Shown piece after piece: positions 27,825 through 36,644 of a DNA stretch of 64,000 nucleotides (the stretch's first letter is position 1; each line of letters starts with the position of its first letter). The translations under genes were made by a program, and so were the position numbers. Below the pieces are notes generated by a model. It did not search any database. It was not told where the DNA came from and saw nothing but the letters and a program-made list of their open reading frames with translations. Source of the stretch: Hydrogenophaga sp. PBL-H3. Lineage in GTDB: Bacteria; Pseudomonadota; Gammaproteobacteria; Burkholderiales; Burkholderiaceae_C. The DNA is taken from the NCBI RefSeq assembly GCF_010104355.1, contig NZ_CP044972.1:1054001-1118000 (forward strand). Reading direction: 5' to 3'.

Positions 27825-29213
27825 ATGAGTCTCCTCAATTCACGTCGTCAGTTTTTCGCGGGTGCTGCCGCTTCGGTGGCTGGGCTGGCGGTTGCGCGAT
27901 CTGCCATGGCCGCTTTGCCCGAGCCTGTCTACCAAACGTCTGTGGACACAGCGCCTCCATTGGTGCCCACCACCGGTCGACCCTACAACCCGGTGGTCAC
28001 GCTCAACGGCTGGACCCTGCCGTGGAAGATGAACAACGGCGTCAAGGAATTCCATCTGGTGGCAGAACCCGTGGTGCGCGAGGTCTCGCCGGGCTTCAAG
28101 GTCAATATGTGGGGTTACAACGGCCAGAGCCCGGGCCCGACCATCGAGGTGGTCGAGGGCGACCGCGTGCGCATTTTCGTCACCAACAAGCTGCCCGAGC
28201 ACACCACCATCCACTGGCACGGCCAGCGCCTGCCAAGCGGCATGGACGGTGTGGGTGGCCTCAACCAGCCTGCCATCCCCGTGGGCAAGACCTTCGTCTA
28301 CGAATTTGAAGCGCGCCGCCCGGGCACCTTCATGTACCACCCGCATGCGGACGAAATGGTCCAGATGGCCATGGGCATGATGGGCATGTGGGTCACCCAC
28401 CCCAAGGGCAAGCATCCCCACATCAGTGAGGTGGATCGTGACTTCTGCTTCCTGCTCAACGCGTTCGACATCGAGCCCGGCAGCAAGACGCCCAAGATCG
28501 CCACGATGACCGACTTCAACATCTGGTGCTGGAACAGCCGGGTGTTCCCCGCCATCGACACGTTGAACGTGCGACTGAACGATCGCGTGCGCATTCGTGT
28601 CGGCAATCTCACCATGACCAACCACCCGATCCACCTTCACGGTCACGAGTTTTTGGTGACTGGCACCGACGGTGGCCCGACGCCACCGAGCACGCGCTGG
28701 TATGAAGTGACCACCGACGTGGCCGTGGGACAGATGCGCCAGATCGAGCTGATTGCCGACGAGGAAGGCGATTGGGCCATGCACTGCCACAAGAGCCACC
28801 ACACCATGAACGCCATGGGCCACGACGTGCCCACCATGATCGGTGTGGACCACCGAGGCCTTGTCAACAAGATCCAGAAGGTGGTGCCCGACTACATGCT
28901 GATGGGCGAGCGCGGCATGGCCGACATGGGTGAAATGCAGATGCCCATTCCGGACAACACCGCTCCCATGATGACGGGAACGGGCCAGTTCGGTCCGCTG
29001 GAGATGGGTGGCATGTTCACCGTGTTCAAGGTTCGCAAGGACCAGAAACCAGGCGACTACAAGGACCCGGGTCCGTACAAGTTCCCCGAAGGCACTGTTG
29101 CGCACGAATGGACCGGTGCGCCGTTGCCCGCCGTCAGGCCCAAGGTCAGTGCAGACACGGCACCCGCCACAGCAAAGGCGGTCAAGCCCAGCGGCTCCGC
29201 CATGAAGCATTGA
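27825..29213 (+). CDS. multicopper oxidase (periplasmic copper oxidase)
   Basis: A 462-aa Tat-exported multicopper oxidase. The N-terminus has the twin-arginine motif S-R-R-Q-F-F and an Ala-rich hydrophobic stretch. All four copper-binding boxes are visible: H-W-H-G, H-P-H-A-D-E, H-P-I-H-L-H-G-H-E-F and H-C-H-K-S-H-H-T-M-N-A-M-G-H. The Met at the end of the last box fits an axial type 1 ligand region. It probably oxidises Cu(I) to less toxic Cu(II) in the periplasm. Met/His-rich stretches near the C-terminus (M-A-D-M-G-E-M-Q-M) may bind extra copper. Confidence 0.9.
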   Translation: MSLLNSRRQFFAGAAASVAGLAVARSAMAALPEPVYQTSVDTAPPLVPTTGRPYNPVVTLNGWTLPWKMNNGVKEFHLVAEPVVREVSPGFKVNMWGYNGQSPGPTIEVVEGDRVRIFVTNKLPEHTTIHWHGQRLPSGMDGVGGLNQPAIPVGKTFVYEFEARRPGTFMYHPHADEMVQMAMGMMGMWVTHPKGKHPHISEVDRDFCFLLNAFDIEPGSKTPKIATMTDFNIWCWNSRVFPAIDTLNVRLNDRVRIRVGNLTMTNHPIHLHGHEFLVTGTDGGPTPPSTRWYEVTTDVAVGQMRQIELIADEEGDWAMHCHKSHHTMNAMGHDVPTMIGVDHRGLVNKIQKVVPDYMLMGERGMADMGEMQMPIPDNTAPMMTGTGQFGPLEMGGMFTVFKVRKDQKPGDYKDPGPYKFPEGTVAHEWTGAPLPAVRPKVSADTAPATAKAVKPSGSAMKH

Positions 29214-29261
29214 TCAAATCATTCGCGCCCCTCAACTCAACCATCGACAAGGAATCTCCAC

Positions 29262-29753
29262 ATGCACATCACCAAAACCCTGATCGTGTCCGCCATGCTG
29301 GCGGCCGCAACGTCTTCATTTGCTCATGGCGACAAGGAACACGCCAAAGGAGCAGCGCCCATGAAAATGGAACAAAAAGATTGGGGCATCGGCGGTCACT
29401 CGAACGCCGTCAAGCGCACCGTGGAAATCAGTATGACCGACAACATGCGCTTCACACCCGATCTCGTTGAGGTCAAACAGGGCGAAACAATCAGGTTCGT
29501 GCACGTCAACGGTGGCAAGGTGATGCACGAGTTCGTCTTGGGAACCAAGAAAGAGCTCGATGAGCACGCTGCACTGATGAAGAAGTTTCCCAATATGGAG
29601 CACGATGAGCCCTACATGGCCCACGTAGGTCCTGGCAAAAAAGGAGAAATCGTCTGGAACTTCAACAAGGTCGGTGAGTTCGACTTCGCCTGCCTGCTGC
29701 CAGGCCACTACGAAGCGGGCATGGTCGGCAAAATCAAAGTCGTTGCCAAATAA
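29262..29753 (+). CDS. periplasmic cupredoxin (CopI-like)
   Basis: A 163-aa exported protein with a signal peptide (A-A-T-S-S-F-A near residue 21). The type 1 copper site is visible: His in V-M-H-E-F, then C-x4-H-x4-M in C-L-L-P-G-H-Y-E-A-G-M. A His/Met-rich N-terminal linker precedes the cupredoxin fold. Such proteins tolerate, carry or reduce copper in the periplasm, often as electron partners of the adjacent oxidase. AAGGA precedes the ATG. Confidence 0.85.
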   Translation: MHITKTLIVSAMLAAATSSFAHGDKEHAKGAAPMKMEQKDWGIGGHSNAVKRTVEISMTDNMRFTPDLVEVKQGETIRFVHVNGGKVMHEFVLGTKKELDEHAALMKKFPNMEHDEPYMAHVGPGKKGEIVWNFNKVGEFDFACLLPGHYEAGMVGKIKVVAK

Positions 29754-29792
29754 GCCTCCCCGATCACGAGATCTCAATCAAGGAAACACATC

Positions 29793-30155
29793 ATGAACAA
29801 ATACACCCAAACCGTTGCGCAACTCCTCACCGCTGCCGCGCTCTCCCTGTCCTTGCCTTCGATGGCGCAAGCGGGTGCAGACCACAGCAAAATGGGAATG
29901 GATCACAGCAAGATGACCATGACAGCCACACCAGGCATGACCGACGGCGAAATTCGCAAGATCGACAAGGAAAACGGCAAGGTCACGATCAAGCATGGCG
30001 AGATCAAGCACATGGACATGCCTCCGATGTCCATGGTATTCAACGTCAAGGACAAGGCCATGCTGGACAAAGTCCAGGTGGGCGAGAAGATCCAGTTCAT
30101 CGTCATTCAGGACGCCGGCAAGATGGTGGTCACCGATATCAAAGCGATGAAGTGA
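29793..30155 (+). CDS. CusF-like periplasmic copper-binding protein
   Basis: A 120-aa protein with a signal peptide (A-Q-A near residue 27), a His/Met-rich linker (H-S-K-M-G-M-D-H-S-K-M) and a CusF-type OB-fold domain. The metal-binding segment reads H-M-D-M-P-P-M-S-M. The two Met ligands of CusF are present, but the Trp that stacks on the metal in E. coli CusF is replaced by Met. It is the last gene of the oxidase operon, followed by a rho-independent terminator. Confidence 0.85.
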   Translation: MNKYTQTVAQLLTAAALSLSLPSMAQAGADHSKMGMDHSKMTMTATPGMTDGEIRKIDKENGKVTIKHGEIKHMDMPPMSMVFNVKDKAMLDKVQVGEKIQFIVIQDAGKMVVTDIKAMK

Positions 30156-30190
30156 TTTAACCAATCCGACCCTATGGGTCGGTTGTGGTC

Positions 30191-30223
30191 AAGGGATCGG
30201 TTGTGATGACCGATCCCTTTTTT
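30191..30223 (+). terminator. rho-independent terminator of the copper-oxidase operon
   Basis: GGGATCGGT, a seven-base loop and ACCGATCCC form a nine-base stem followed by six T residues. It lies 35 bases after the CusF-like gene. Confidence 0.9.
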
Positions 30224-30367
30224 GCATGGGCGACGTCCTCCCTGCTATGTGAAACCGGTCCGACACAGTCTCGCAACCAATGAGCAGGCGTACGTTGGCG
30301 CACAGTCAATCCGAGCGTCGTTGTCAATGATGGTGAACCCGTCTTCGGGCAATTTATAGGAACTCAC

Positions 30368-30778
30368 ATGAACCATCAATCCACCGCAAAACGCTTTACC
30401 ACTGTGCCTGCCAAAGCTCTGTGCGCCGTTTCGCTGACTGTGCTCATGTCGCTATCGGCGCATGCCCAGTCCACGCCAGCCACAGGCCCAGCGACGATGC
30501 CCATGTCCGATATGCACAAAGGCGCCACAGGTGCACACGACATGAAAGGTTCCATGATGATGGGCATGGAGGAAATGCAAAAGATGCCCATGTCAGGCAA
30601 TACCGACAAGGACTTCGCGATGATGATGAAAATTCATCACCAGCAAGCTTTGAACATGGCCGAGATGCAGCTCAAAACCGGCAAGTCACCCGAGATGAAG
30701 GCCATGGCAAAGCAGATCATCGTGGCGCAAAAGAAAGAGATTGCTCAGTTCGACAAGTGGCTTGCCAAGCAGAAGTGA
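30368..30778 (+). CDS. DUF305-family exported protein
   Basis: A 136-aa protein with a signal peptide (S-A-H-A-Q near residue 33) and a Met/His-rich linker (M-H-K-G-A, M-K-G-S-M-M-M-G-M). The DUF305 helical domain shows D-K-D-F-A-M-M-M-K-I-H-H-Q-Q-A-L-N-M-A and ends in E-I-A-Q-F-D-K-W-L. DUF305 proteins often occur with copper or silver resistance genes and are thought to bind metal through Met and His. It has its own spacing and an AGGA ribosome-binding site. Confidence 0.8.
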   Translation: MNHQSTAKRFTTVPAKALCAVSLTVLMSLSAHAQSTPATGPATMPMSDMHKGATGAHDMKGSMMMGMEEMQKMPMSGNTDKDFAMMMKIHHQQALNMAEMQLKTGKSPEMKAMAKQIIVAQKKEIAQFDKWLAKQK

Positions 30779-30832
30779 TCTGTATGGCAGGGGCAAAGCG
30801 GCGGTGCTGCTGACATACGCATAAGCGCTGGC

Positions 30833-31267
30833 TCAGGCACTCAACGAAGCGTCGGTCTTCAAGGCTGCAATCAGCGGGCATCGCACCTTGCCCCTGGATG
30901 CTCCGCAGAGTCGAATCAATCCCTCAAGCACTCCTTCAATCCGGTGCAGGTCCTCAAGCCTGCTCTTCACATCCGCGAGCTTGGTCTGTGCTTTGGTTCG
31001 GGCTTGGACACAGCTGGCGCCATCGTCGAGTTGCAGCAGCTCGGCTATCTCGTCCAGGCTGAATCCGAGGCGCTGCGCCGACTTGATGAAATGAAGGCGA
31101 GAACGGTCAGCTTCTGCGTAGCGGCGAATCCCGCCGGATGGGCGGAGCGGCTCAGGCATCAATCCCCTCCGCTGGTAGAAGCGAATGGTCTCCACATTGA
31201 CTTCGGCTGCCTTGGCCAATCCGCCAATCGTCATGTTGGAGGCGGAAGGTGTGTGGATATCGCTCAT
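30833..31267 (-). CDS. merR: MerR, mercury-responsive regulator
   Basis: A 144-aa MerR protein. The winged helix occupies the N-terminus ([20 protein letters not shown]). The three Hg(II)-binding cysteines are at positions 86, 121 and 130, with the spacing of classical MerR (82/117/126). The ATG at 31267 places the gene exactly divergent to merT around a mer operator. It represses, and with Hg(II) activates, the merT promoter. Confidence 0.93.
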   Translation of the reverse strand: MSDIHTPSASNMTIGGLAKAAEVNVETIRFYQRRGLMPEPLRPSGGIRRYAEADRSRLHFIKSAQRLGFSLDEIAELLQLDDGASCVQARTKAQTKLADVKSRLEDLHRIEGVLEGLIRLCGASRGKVRCPLIAALKTDASLSA

Positions 31268-31272
31268 GTCGC

Positions 31273-31303
31273 TTGACTCCGTACTTGGGTACGGCTTTAA
31301 GGT
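31273..31303 (+). promoter_or_regulatory. mer operator-promoter
   Basis: The -35 box TTGACT (31273-31278) and the -10 box TAAGGT (31298-31303) are separated by 19 bases. The spacer contains the perfect dyad CCGTAC-N4-GTACGG (31279-31294). This is the standard MerR-activated promoter geometry. The -10 lies only seven bases from the merT ATG. Confidence 0.9.
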
Positions 31304-31309
31304 TATCTC

Positions 31310-31699
31310 ATGCCAGCGCACTCCACCACCCCGAACACACCCATCTCCAGTCCCGCTACCGAACAGGGCGGCAAAGCCCTGCTGGCCGGTGGTCTTGCAG
31401 CCCTCTTTGCATCGGCCTGCTGCCTGGGCCCACTGGTGTTGATCCTGGTGGGCATCTCGGGCGCCTGGATCAGCCATCTCACGGCCTTGGAGCCCTATCA
31501 ACCGCTGTTCATGGGTGTATCGCTGGCGGCGCTGTTCTTTGCGGCAAGAAGCATCTGGAGGCCAGCGGCTGCCTGCGAACCAGGTCAGGTGTGTGCGATT
31601 CCCCGCATCAACCGCATCTACAAACTGCTGTTCGGTGTCGTGGTGCTGCTGCTCACCACCGCAATGGCATTCCCGCTGATAGCTCACTGGTTCTATTGA
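31310..31699 (+). CDS. merT: MerT mercuric-ion transporter
   Basis: A 129-aa inner-membrane protein with three hydrophobic helices. The first contains the vicinal Cys pair in [11 protein letters not shown] cytosolic loop carries [12 protein letters not shown], the second Cys pair. It accepts Hg(II) from MerP and moves it to the cytosol. The N-terminus is a little longer than usual, and the only possible ATG sits where the transcript should start, so translation may be leaderless. Its stop overlaps the merP start. Confidence 0.92.
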   Translation: MPAHSTTPNTPISSPATEQGGKALLAGGLAALFASACCLGPLVLILVGISGAWISHLTALEPYQPLFMGVSLAALFFAARSIWRPAAACEPGQVCAIPRINRIYKLLFGVVVLLLTTAMAFPLIAHWFY

Positions 31700-31995
31700 T
31701 GAAAGGCCTGGCTGTGAAACACATCTTGATTGCTGTCGGATTTGTGCTGAGTCCGCTTGCATGGGCAGCGCAGAGAACCGTCACTCTTTCCGTCCCCGGT
31801 ATGTCCTGCGCCACCTGCCCGATCACGGTCAAGAAGGCGTTGACGAAACTGGTTGGCGTGGTCGACGTGGAGTCCAATCTCGGCAGGCGGGAGACCTCGG
31901 TGGTTTACGACGACACCCAGGTTTCATTGGACGCTCTGACCCGGGCGACCAAGGACGCTGGCTTCCCGTCAACCGTCACGGGAGTTGAGCCTTGA
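31699..31995 (+). CDS. merP: MerP periplasmic mercury-binding protein
   Basis: A 98-aa exported heavy-metal-associated domain protein. A signal peptide ends at A-W-A-A; the metal-binding motif is [15 protein letters not shown]. It scavenges Hg(II) in the periplasm and delivers it to MerT. The ATG at 31699 overlaps the merT stop (ATGA); a GTG 15 bases downstream is an alternative. It is followed by a Cys-rich protein, and no merA follows in this window. Confidence 0.92.
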   Translation: MKGLAVKHILIAVGFVLSPLAWAAQRTVTLSVPGMSCATCPITVKKALTKLVGVVDVESNLGRRETSVVYDDTQVSLDALTRATKDAGFPSTVTGVEP

Positions 31996-32216
31996 CCGAA
32001 GTGCTCCTGACGTCGGTGTTGACCTGTCCTGAGTGTGGACAAGCAAGGACTGAAGTCATGCCCACCGATGCTTGCCAATGGTTCTATGAATGCGAAGACT
32101 GCCACGCTATTCTTCGGCCGAAGACGGGTGACTGCTGCGTGTTCTGCAGTTACGGAACGGTGCCATGTCCACCGATTCAAGGAGGAGACCAATCGGGTTG
32201 CAAGAAGGCCTGCTGA
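31992..32216 (+). CDS. Cys-rich small protein of the mer operon, 74 aa
   Basis: A small protein with eleven cysteines: C-P-E-C near the start, C-E-D-C in the middle and the motif G-D-C-C-V-F-C-S-Y-G that I associate with small proteins of mer gene clusters. It starts with TTG at 31992, overlapping the merP stop, and GGAG precedes it at good spacing. No signal peptide is visible, so it should be cytosolic. Given the absence of merA it could sequester Hg(II) or pass it on; this is inference. Confidence 0.7.
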   Translation: MTEVLLTSVLTCPECGQARTEVMPTDACQWFYECEDCHAILRPKTGDCCVFCSYGTVPCPPIQGGDQSGCKKAC

Positions 32217-32295
32217 CTTTGCGCTGACCAAGATGTAATGCGTTCGCAAGCTGCCGGTCATGGGTGCCTCGCTACATTGAATCTGTACTTCGTAC

Positions 32296-32320
32296 CACAT
32301 TGATTCAGTCGAACAATGTG
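32296..32320. promoter_or_regulatory. dyad upstream of the CopK-like gene
   Basis: CACATTG-N11-CAATGTG lies 25 bases before the ATG at 32345 and directly before the ribosome-binding site AAGGAG. It could be an operator or a 5' UTR hairpin. Confidence 0.35.
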
Positions 32321-32344
32321 ATTTGTTCTTGAAGGAGAAACCCC

Positions 32345-32629
32345 ATGATTCGCAAGCTCAGCATCCTCGTCATCTCAATGGCAGCATTGGCCCCGGCATT
32401 CGCGATGGACGCAGCCAGATCCGAGGCCAAGCAGGTCATCGCACTGCAGAACGGTGAAACGCTCTACGTCTTCAAAGACGGACTGATGGCCAAGGAAAGC
32501 AAGTTTGGAAGCGTGACTCACCTTAGCAAGGGTCAAGTCGTCCAGACCGTCGATGGCAAAAGCATCACGACGATGGGTAACGAAGTTGCGCGTCTGAGTT
32601 CCCTGTTGAACAAGGGGCACGGGAACTGA
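32345..32629 (+). CDS. copK: CopK-like periplasmic metal-binding protein
   Basis: A 94-aa exported protein with a signal peptide (A-P-A-F-A-M near residue 20). The body matches the CopK fold pattern: V-F-K-D-G-x-M, K-F-G, T-x-D-G-K, then G-N-E-V-x-R-L and a K-G-H end. CopK binds Cu(I) and Cu(II) in the periplasm. By eye, most of the Met ligands known for Cupriavidus CopK are replaced here, so its metal preference may differ. AAGGAG precedes the ATG and a strong terminator follows. Confidence 0.8.
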   Translation: MIRKLSILVISMAALAPAFAMDAARSEAKQVIALQNGETLYVFKDGLMAKESKFGSVTHLSKGQVVQTVDGKSITTMGNEVARLSSLLNKGHGN

Positions 32630-32678
32630 CCTTCAGGCGATTTATCCAAACGGGGACGATCGAAAAGTCTCTGACCAC

Positions 32679-32719
32679 GCAGCCCTCCCGCCGACATCGG
32701 TGCGAGGGCTGCTTTTTTT
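32679..32719 (+). terminator. rho-independent terminator after the CopK-like gene
   Basis: GCAGCCCTC and GAGGGCTGC form a nine-base stem with a 16-base loop, followed by seven T residues. Confidence 0.88.
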
Positions 32720-32849
32720 GGTCAGCGATCTGGACGCAGGTCGCACTGCAACCCCTTCGTCTGAGCAAAACGCCACTCAATTGCTACGGCCTGTAATCAC
32801 GGAAGAAACCGGTCAAGTGGAGTTGGCCGAGGCTCGCAGAACCGACGCG

Positions 32850-35180
32850 TTATGGCTTGCCGCGCCGCAAACGCAGCGCATTGCCAATTACCGACACCGA
32901 GCTCAAGCTCATGGCCAGCGCGGCAATCAACGGCGACAGCAGCCACCCCGTCAGTGGATACAGCACGCCGGCCGCAATCGGAATGCCCAGCGCGTTGTAC
33001 AAAAAAGCAAACACCAGGTTTTGCTTCATGTTGCCCACAGTCGCTTCGGACAGGGCGCGCGCAATCACGATTCCGCGCAGATCGCCCTTGACCAGCGTGA
33101 TCTGTGCGCTGTTCATCGCCACGTCGGTCCCGGTGCCCATGGCCACACCCACATCGGCCTTGGCCAGTGCCGGTGCATCGTTGATGCCGTCGCCTGCCAT
33201 GGCCACCACACGGCCTTCCTTTTGCAGCTTTTCCACCAACTGCAGTTTGTCGGCCGGCTTGACTTCGCCGTGCACCTCATCGATGCCCAAGCGGGCTGCA
33301 ACAGCCTTGGCTGTGGTCAGTCCGTCCCCGGTTGCCATCACGATGCGCAGGCCGGAGGCCTTGAGCGTCGCCAAGGCCTCCGGCGTGCTTGCCTTGACCG
33401 GATCGGACACCGCCAACAGGCCCATCAGCTGTCCATCAACGGCCAGGTACATCACGCTGGCACCTTCTGCGCGCAGGGCCTCGGCCTGCGGCACCAGCGC
33501 ACCAACCGCTACACCGATCTGCTCCATCAGCGTGGTGTTGCCCAGAGCCAGCTGACGACCTCCCACTTGCCCACGCACGCCAATGCCCGAGCCAGATTCA
33601 AAGTTCTCGGGTTTGTCCAAAGACATGCTGCGCTCGCGGGCGGCGCGCACGATGGTCTCGGCCAAAGGGTGTTCGCTGCCCTGGTCCAGGCTGGCGGCTA
33701 GGCGCAGCACCTCATCGGCGTCAAAGCCTGGCGCGGGAACGGCGCGCTCAAACGTGGGACGGCCTTCGGTAAGCGTTCCGGTCTTGTCGATGATGAGGGT
33801 GTCGATCTTGCGCATGTTCTCTATGGCCGCTGCGTCCCGGAACAACACGCCGTGTGTGGCGCCGCGACCGGTGGCGACCATGATGGACATGGGCGTGGCC
33901 AGGCCCAGCGCGCAAGGACAGGCAATGATCAGCACGGCCACCGCGTTGATCAGGCCGAACACCCAGCTTGGCTCGGGACCGAACAGACCCCAGCCAAAGA
34001 AGGTCAACAACGCAATGCCCACCACAGCGAGGACGAAGTAACCCGCCACCACATCGGCCATGCGTTGCATGGGCGCACGGGAACGCTGTGCCTGGGCCAC
34101 CATCTGCACGATCTGCGACAGCATGGTGGACGCGCCGACGCGCTCAGATCGCATCACCAGCGCGCCACTGGTGTTCAGCGTGGCGCCGATCACCATGTCG
34201 CCCACGCGTTTGGTGACGGGCATCGGCTCGCCCGTGAGCATGGATTCATCGATCGAGCTGCCGCCCTCCGTCACCTCGCCGTCCACCGGTACTTTTTCGC
34301 CTGGGCGCACGCGCAGCAAGTCGCCTACATGCACATGGGTCAGTGGCACATCCTCTTCGGTGCCGTCTTCCCGGATGCGCCGGGCGGTCTTTGGCGCCAG
34401 ACGAAGCAGCGACTTGATGGCCGCCGAGGTCTGAGAACGGGCCTTTAGTTCGAGCACCTGCCCCAGCAGCGTAAGCGAGATGATCACGGCGGCGGCTTCA
34501 AAGTAAACGGCCACGCGGCCCATGGAGATGAACGAGTCCGGGAACACCTGCGGGGCGACGGTGGCCACCACGCTGTAGACGAAAGCGGCGCCGGTGCCCA
34601 GGCCGATCAGGGTCCACATGTTCGGGCTGCGGTTCACCACCGACTGCGCGCCGCGCACAAAGAATGGCCACCCGGCCCAGAGCACGATGGGTACCGCCAG
34701 CACGAGTTCAATCCAGCTTTGGGTACCCATGTCGAACCACTGCAATCGGTGACCAAACATCGCGAGCACGAACACCACCCCCGTGAGCGGCAAGGTCCAC
34801 CAAAAGCGGCGCTGGAAGTCGCGCAGTTCAGGGTTGTCATCGTCGTCAAGGTCGGGCAGCAAGGGCTCGAGCGTCATACCGCACTTGGGACAGTTCCCTG
34901 GATGGTCCTGGCGAATCTCCGGGTGCATCGGGCAGGTGTAGATCGCACCGGTCACAGCTGGACTGGTTTCTGCGGGTGGCTCGGGTGCGAGGTATTGCAG
35001 CGGGTTCGCAGCAAACTTGCCCTGGCACTTGGCACTGCAGAAATAGAAGGTCCGGCCCTCGTGGGTCAACATATGACCAGACTGCGCCGTGACGGTCATG
35101 CCACACACGGGATCCTTCAGGTCCGTTGGTGAGGCCGATTCCGACGGGGCACTGCTGCCGTGATGTTGGTGTGCATTCAT
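32850..35180 (-). CDS. copper-translocating P1B-type ATPase with YHS domain
   Basis: A 776-aa P-type ATPase. The N-terminus has a YHS domain (D-P-V-C-G-M, about residues 22-62) and a heavy-metal-binding domain (Y-T-C-P-M-H-P-E-I with C-P-K-C-G-M, about 80-104) instead of an HMA domain. Core motifs are the T-G-E-P phosphatase loop, the C-P-C metal site in [10 protein letters not shown], the phosphorylated Asp in D-K-T-G-T-L and G-D-G-I-N-D-A-P. It belongs to the CopF/SilP-like group that exports Cu(I)/Ag(I). The ATG at 35180 begins the His-rich N-terminus M-N-A-H-Q-H-H. Confidence 0.9.
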   Translation of the reverse strand: MNAHQHHGSSAPSESASPTDLKDPVCGMTVTAQSGHMLTHEGRTFYFCSAKCQGKFAANPLQYLAPEPPAETSPAVTGAIYTCPMHPEIRQDHPGNCPKCGMTLEPLLPDLDDDDNPELRDFQRRFWWTLPLTGVVFVLAMFGHRLQWFDMGTQSWIELVLAVPIVLWAGWPFFVRGAQSVVNRSPNMWTLIGLGTGAAFVYSVVATVAPQVFPDSFISMGRVAVYFEAAAVIISLTLLGQVLELKARSQTSAAIKSLLRLAPKTARRIREDGTEEDVPLTHVHVGDLLRVRPGEKVPVDGEVTEGGSSIDESMLTGEPMPVTKRVGDMVIGATLNTSGALVMRSERVGASTMLSQIVQMVAQAQRSRAPMQRMADVVAGYFVLAVVGIALLTFFGWGLFGPEPSWVFGLINAVAVLIIACPCALGLATPMSIMVATGRGATHGVLFRDAAAIENMRKIDTLIIDKTGTLTEGRPTFERAVPAPGFDADEVLRLAASLDQGSEHPLAETIVRAARERSMSLDKPENFESGSGIGVRGQVGGRQLALGNTTLMEQIGVAVGALVPQAEALRAEGASVMYLAVDGQLMGLLAVSDPVKASTPEALATLKASGLRIVMATGDGLTTAKAVAARLGIDEVHGEVKPADKLQLVEKLQKEGRVVAMAGDGINDAPALAKADVGVAMGTGTDVAMNSAQITLVKGDLRGIVIARALSEATVGNMKQNLVFAFLYNALGIPIAAGVLYPLTGWLLSPLIAALAMSLSSVSVIGNALRLRRGKP

Positions 35181-35190
35181 GTTCGTCTGC

Positions 35191-35439
35191 CTATTTTTCG
35201 TCGTTGTGGGTACGCCCGGAGTCCTGTGAATGGCTGCCATGCCCCCCGTGGCCGTTCCCGTGCATCAAGTGCATCAGCGGACAAGCGAGCAGCAGCAGAT
35301 AGGGCCAGTAACCCAGCACATGACCCCAGTGCTCTCGCAGCAAAAAGAAGCCGGCGATCAAGGCAACCGTGAGCAGCACCATGCCTGCAGGCCGGCGCCA
35401 GAACGTTGACCCGTTGGATTCGTCGTTGGCTGGGTTCAT
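35191..35439 (-). CDS. DUF2933-type small membrane protein
   Basis: An 82-aa protein with one or two hydrophobic helices (about residues 20-38 and 45-62). It ends in a His/Gly-rich tail ([16 protein letters not shown]). DUF2933 proteins are commonly found beside copper ATPases. It lies 10 bases upstream of the ATPase start and is surely co-transcribed. A metal-binding accessory role is plausible but unproven. Confidence 0.75.
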   Translation of the reverse strand: MNPANDESNGSTFWRRPAGMVLLTVALIAGFFLLREHWGHVLGYWPYLLLLACPLMHLMHGNGHGGHGSHSQDSGRTHNDEK

Positions 35440-35542
35440 TGAATCGCTCCGCCAGGGTTGACTGCGAAAGTTGAGGGAGAACGTGTCACCCCTGGCGATC
35501 AATGCGCAGTTCCATCGCACCCGGTTGAGCGTTGATGGCTTG

Positions 35543-36019
35543 TCACTTGCTGACGGGCGCGGTGGCTGCACCCGGCATGCGCTGCATCATCATTTCCATC
35601 ATGGTCTGCATCATGTCCATGCGCATCTCCATCATCTGATGGTGCTTGCCCATGTCCACGGGCATCTCCTTCATGCCGGACATACCTGGCATGCCTTCCT
35701 TGCCATGCATGCCGCCCGTTCCCTTCATGCCTTTCATCATCGCCATGCCTTCTTGCATGGTTTTCATGTGCTCGTTCATCAGGGCCTGCCGTTCGGCTGG
35801 GGTCTTGGCATTCATCATCTTGTCGCGCATGGCCTGCATGTCCTTCATGCCGTTTGGCATGGCAGCAGGTGCTGCAGAAGATGCCGCAGCCGCTTGATGG
35901 GCGTTGTGTTCGTCGGCTATGGCTACCGACATTGCGCCGGTTCCCGGTGCGCTTGGGTTTGCGCATGCCGTCAGCAAGAAGGCGGCAGAGATCGCGAAGA
36001 TGGTGTGGAGAGTTTTCAT
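35543..36019 (-). CDS. Met-rich lipoprotein of the copper operon
   Basis: A 158-aa protein with a lipobox (L-L-T-A-C-A-N, Cys near residue 19). The long mature region is extremely rich in Met, with repeated M-x-x-M, M-M and M-K-x-M motifs and a few His residues. This composition fits Cu(I)/Ag(I) sequestration at the outer face of a membrane. It heads the operon with the DUF2933 protein and the YHS-ATPase. No family name is certain. Confidence 0.75.
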   Translation of the reverse strand: MKTLHTIFAISAAFLLTACANPSAPGTGAMSVAIADEHNAHQAAAASSAAPAAMPNGMKDMQAMRDKMMNAKTPAERQALMNEHMKTMQEGMAMMKGMKGTGGMHGKEGMPGMSGMKEMPVDMGKHHQMMEMRMDMMQTMMEMMMQRMPGAATAPVSK

Positions 36020-36150
36020 GGTGGTGTTCTGTGAATGAATATGAGAGCCGCCTCATGCGGCGACAAGGTGGCGGAAGCTAAAAACGGGACGGGGGCCATC
36101 TGGCCAGACCAGAGTGCGGAAGCACTCTTCGCAATGGACTGCAATGCGGC

Positions 36151-36564
36151 CTACAACGTCAACCGATGCGGGCGGGCTGCGGTGGGCACAGTCAGATGCA
36201 CGGGTCTGGTGGCCTGCACCCGGACTCGTGTGGCGATGGCCGAGGTCATGGATGGCCCCCATGCCTGGTGTGGCAAGCCCACCAACCCTGGACTGACATC
36301 GGCGATGGGCTGATCCACCTTGGTGACGGCCAGAGCGGCTTCATCACAAAACTTCAAGCATCCGGCATCGTCGGGATCGGATTGTTCGCCGTGATGGGTT
36401 TGGGCGACGGGTACATCCTGTGGCATCGCCGCGAACAAAGATTGACTACCGTTGTTCGATTCGTTCAAAAGGCATGCATTGGCCACACCTGCTCCCAACG
36501 CAAACAGCCACACCGCCAAAATCATCCAGGTGGCATGGCGCAGCGAGTGGCGATACAGGTGCAT
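36151..36564 (-). CDS. CopL-like exported protein
   Basis: A 137-aa protein with an N-terminal signal anchor (about residues 12-30, ending A-N-A-C). The mature part contains several Cys and His residues (H-H-G-E, C-L-K-F-C-D-E-A). Similar small proteins accompany copper genes in betaproteobacteria and xanthomonads (CopL-type), where they support copper-induced expression. The assignment rests on context and composition only. Confidence 0.5.
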   Translation of the reverse strand: MHLYRHSLRHATWMILAVWLFALGAGVANACLLNESNNGSQSLFAAMPQDVPVAQTHHGEQSDPDDAGCLKFCDEAALAVTKVDQPIADVSPGLVGLPHQAWGPSMTSAIATRVRVQATRPVHLTVPTAARPHRLTL

Positions 36565-36644
36565 ATCAGTCAGGTGAACAGAGGCAACGATCCAAGGCTA
36601 ACCCTGGACGCTTGAGCAGCCTTGACGCAGATCAAGAAAGCAGG

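Noticed and set aside
27840-29210. 456-codon open frame opposite the multicopper oxidase
   Set aside because: The sense frame has four copper boxes and a Tat signal; the antisense frame is His/Val/Gly repeats.
31992-32716. merA, merB or merD within or after the mer operon
   Set aside because: No flavoprotein or lyase motifs are present; the genes after merP are the Cys-rich protein and the CopK-like protein, then a terminator.
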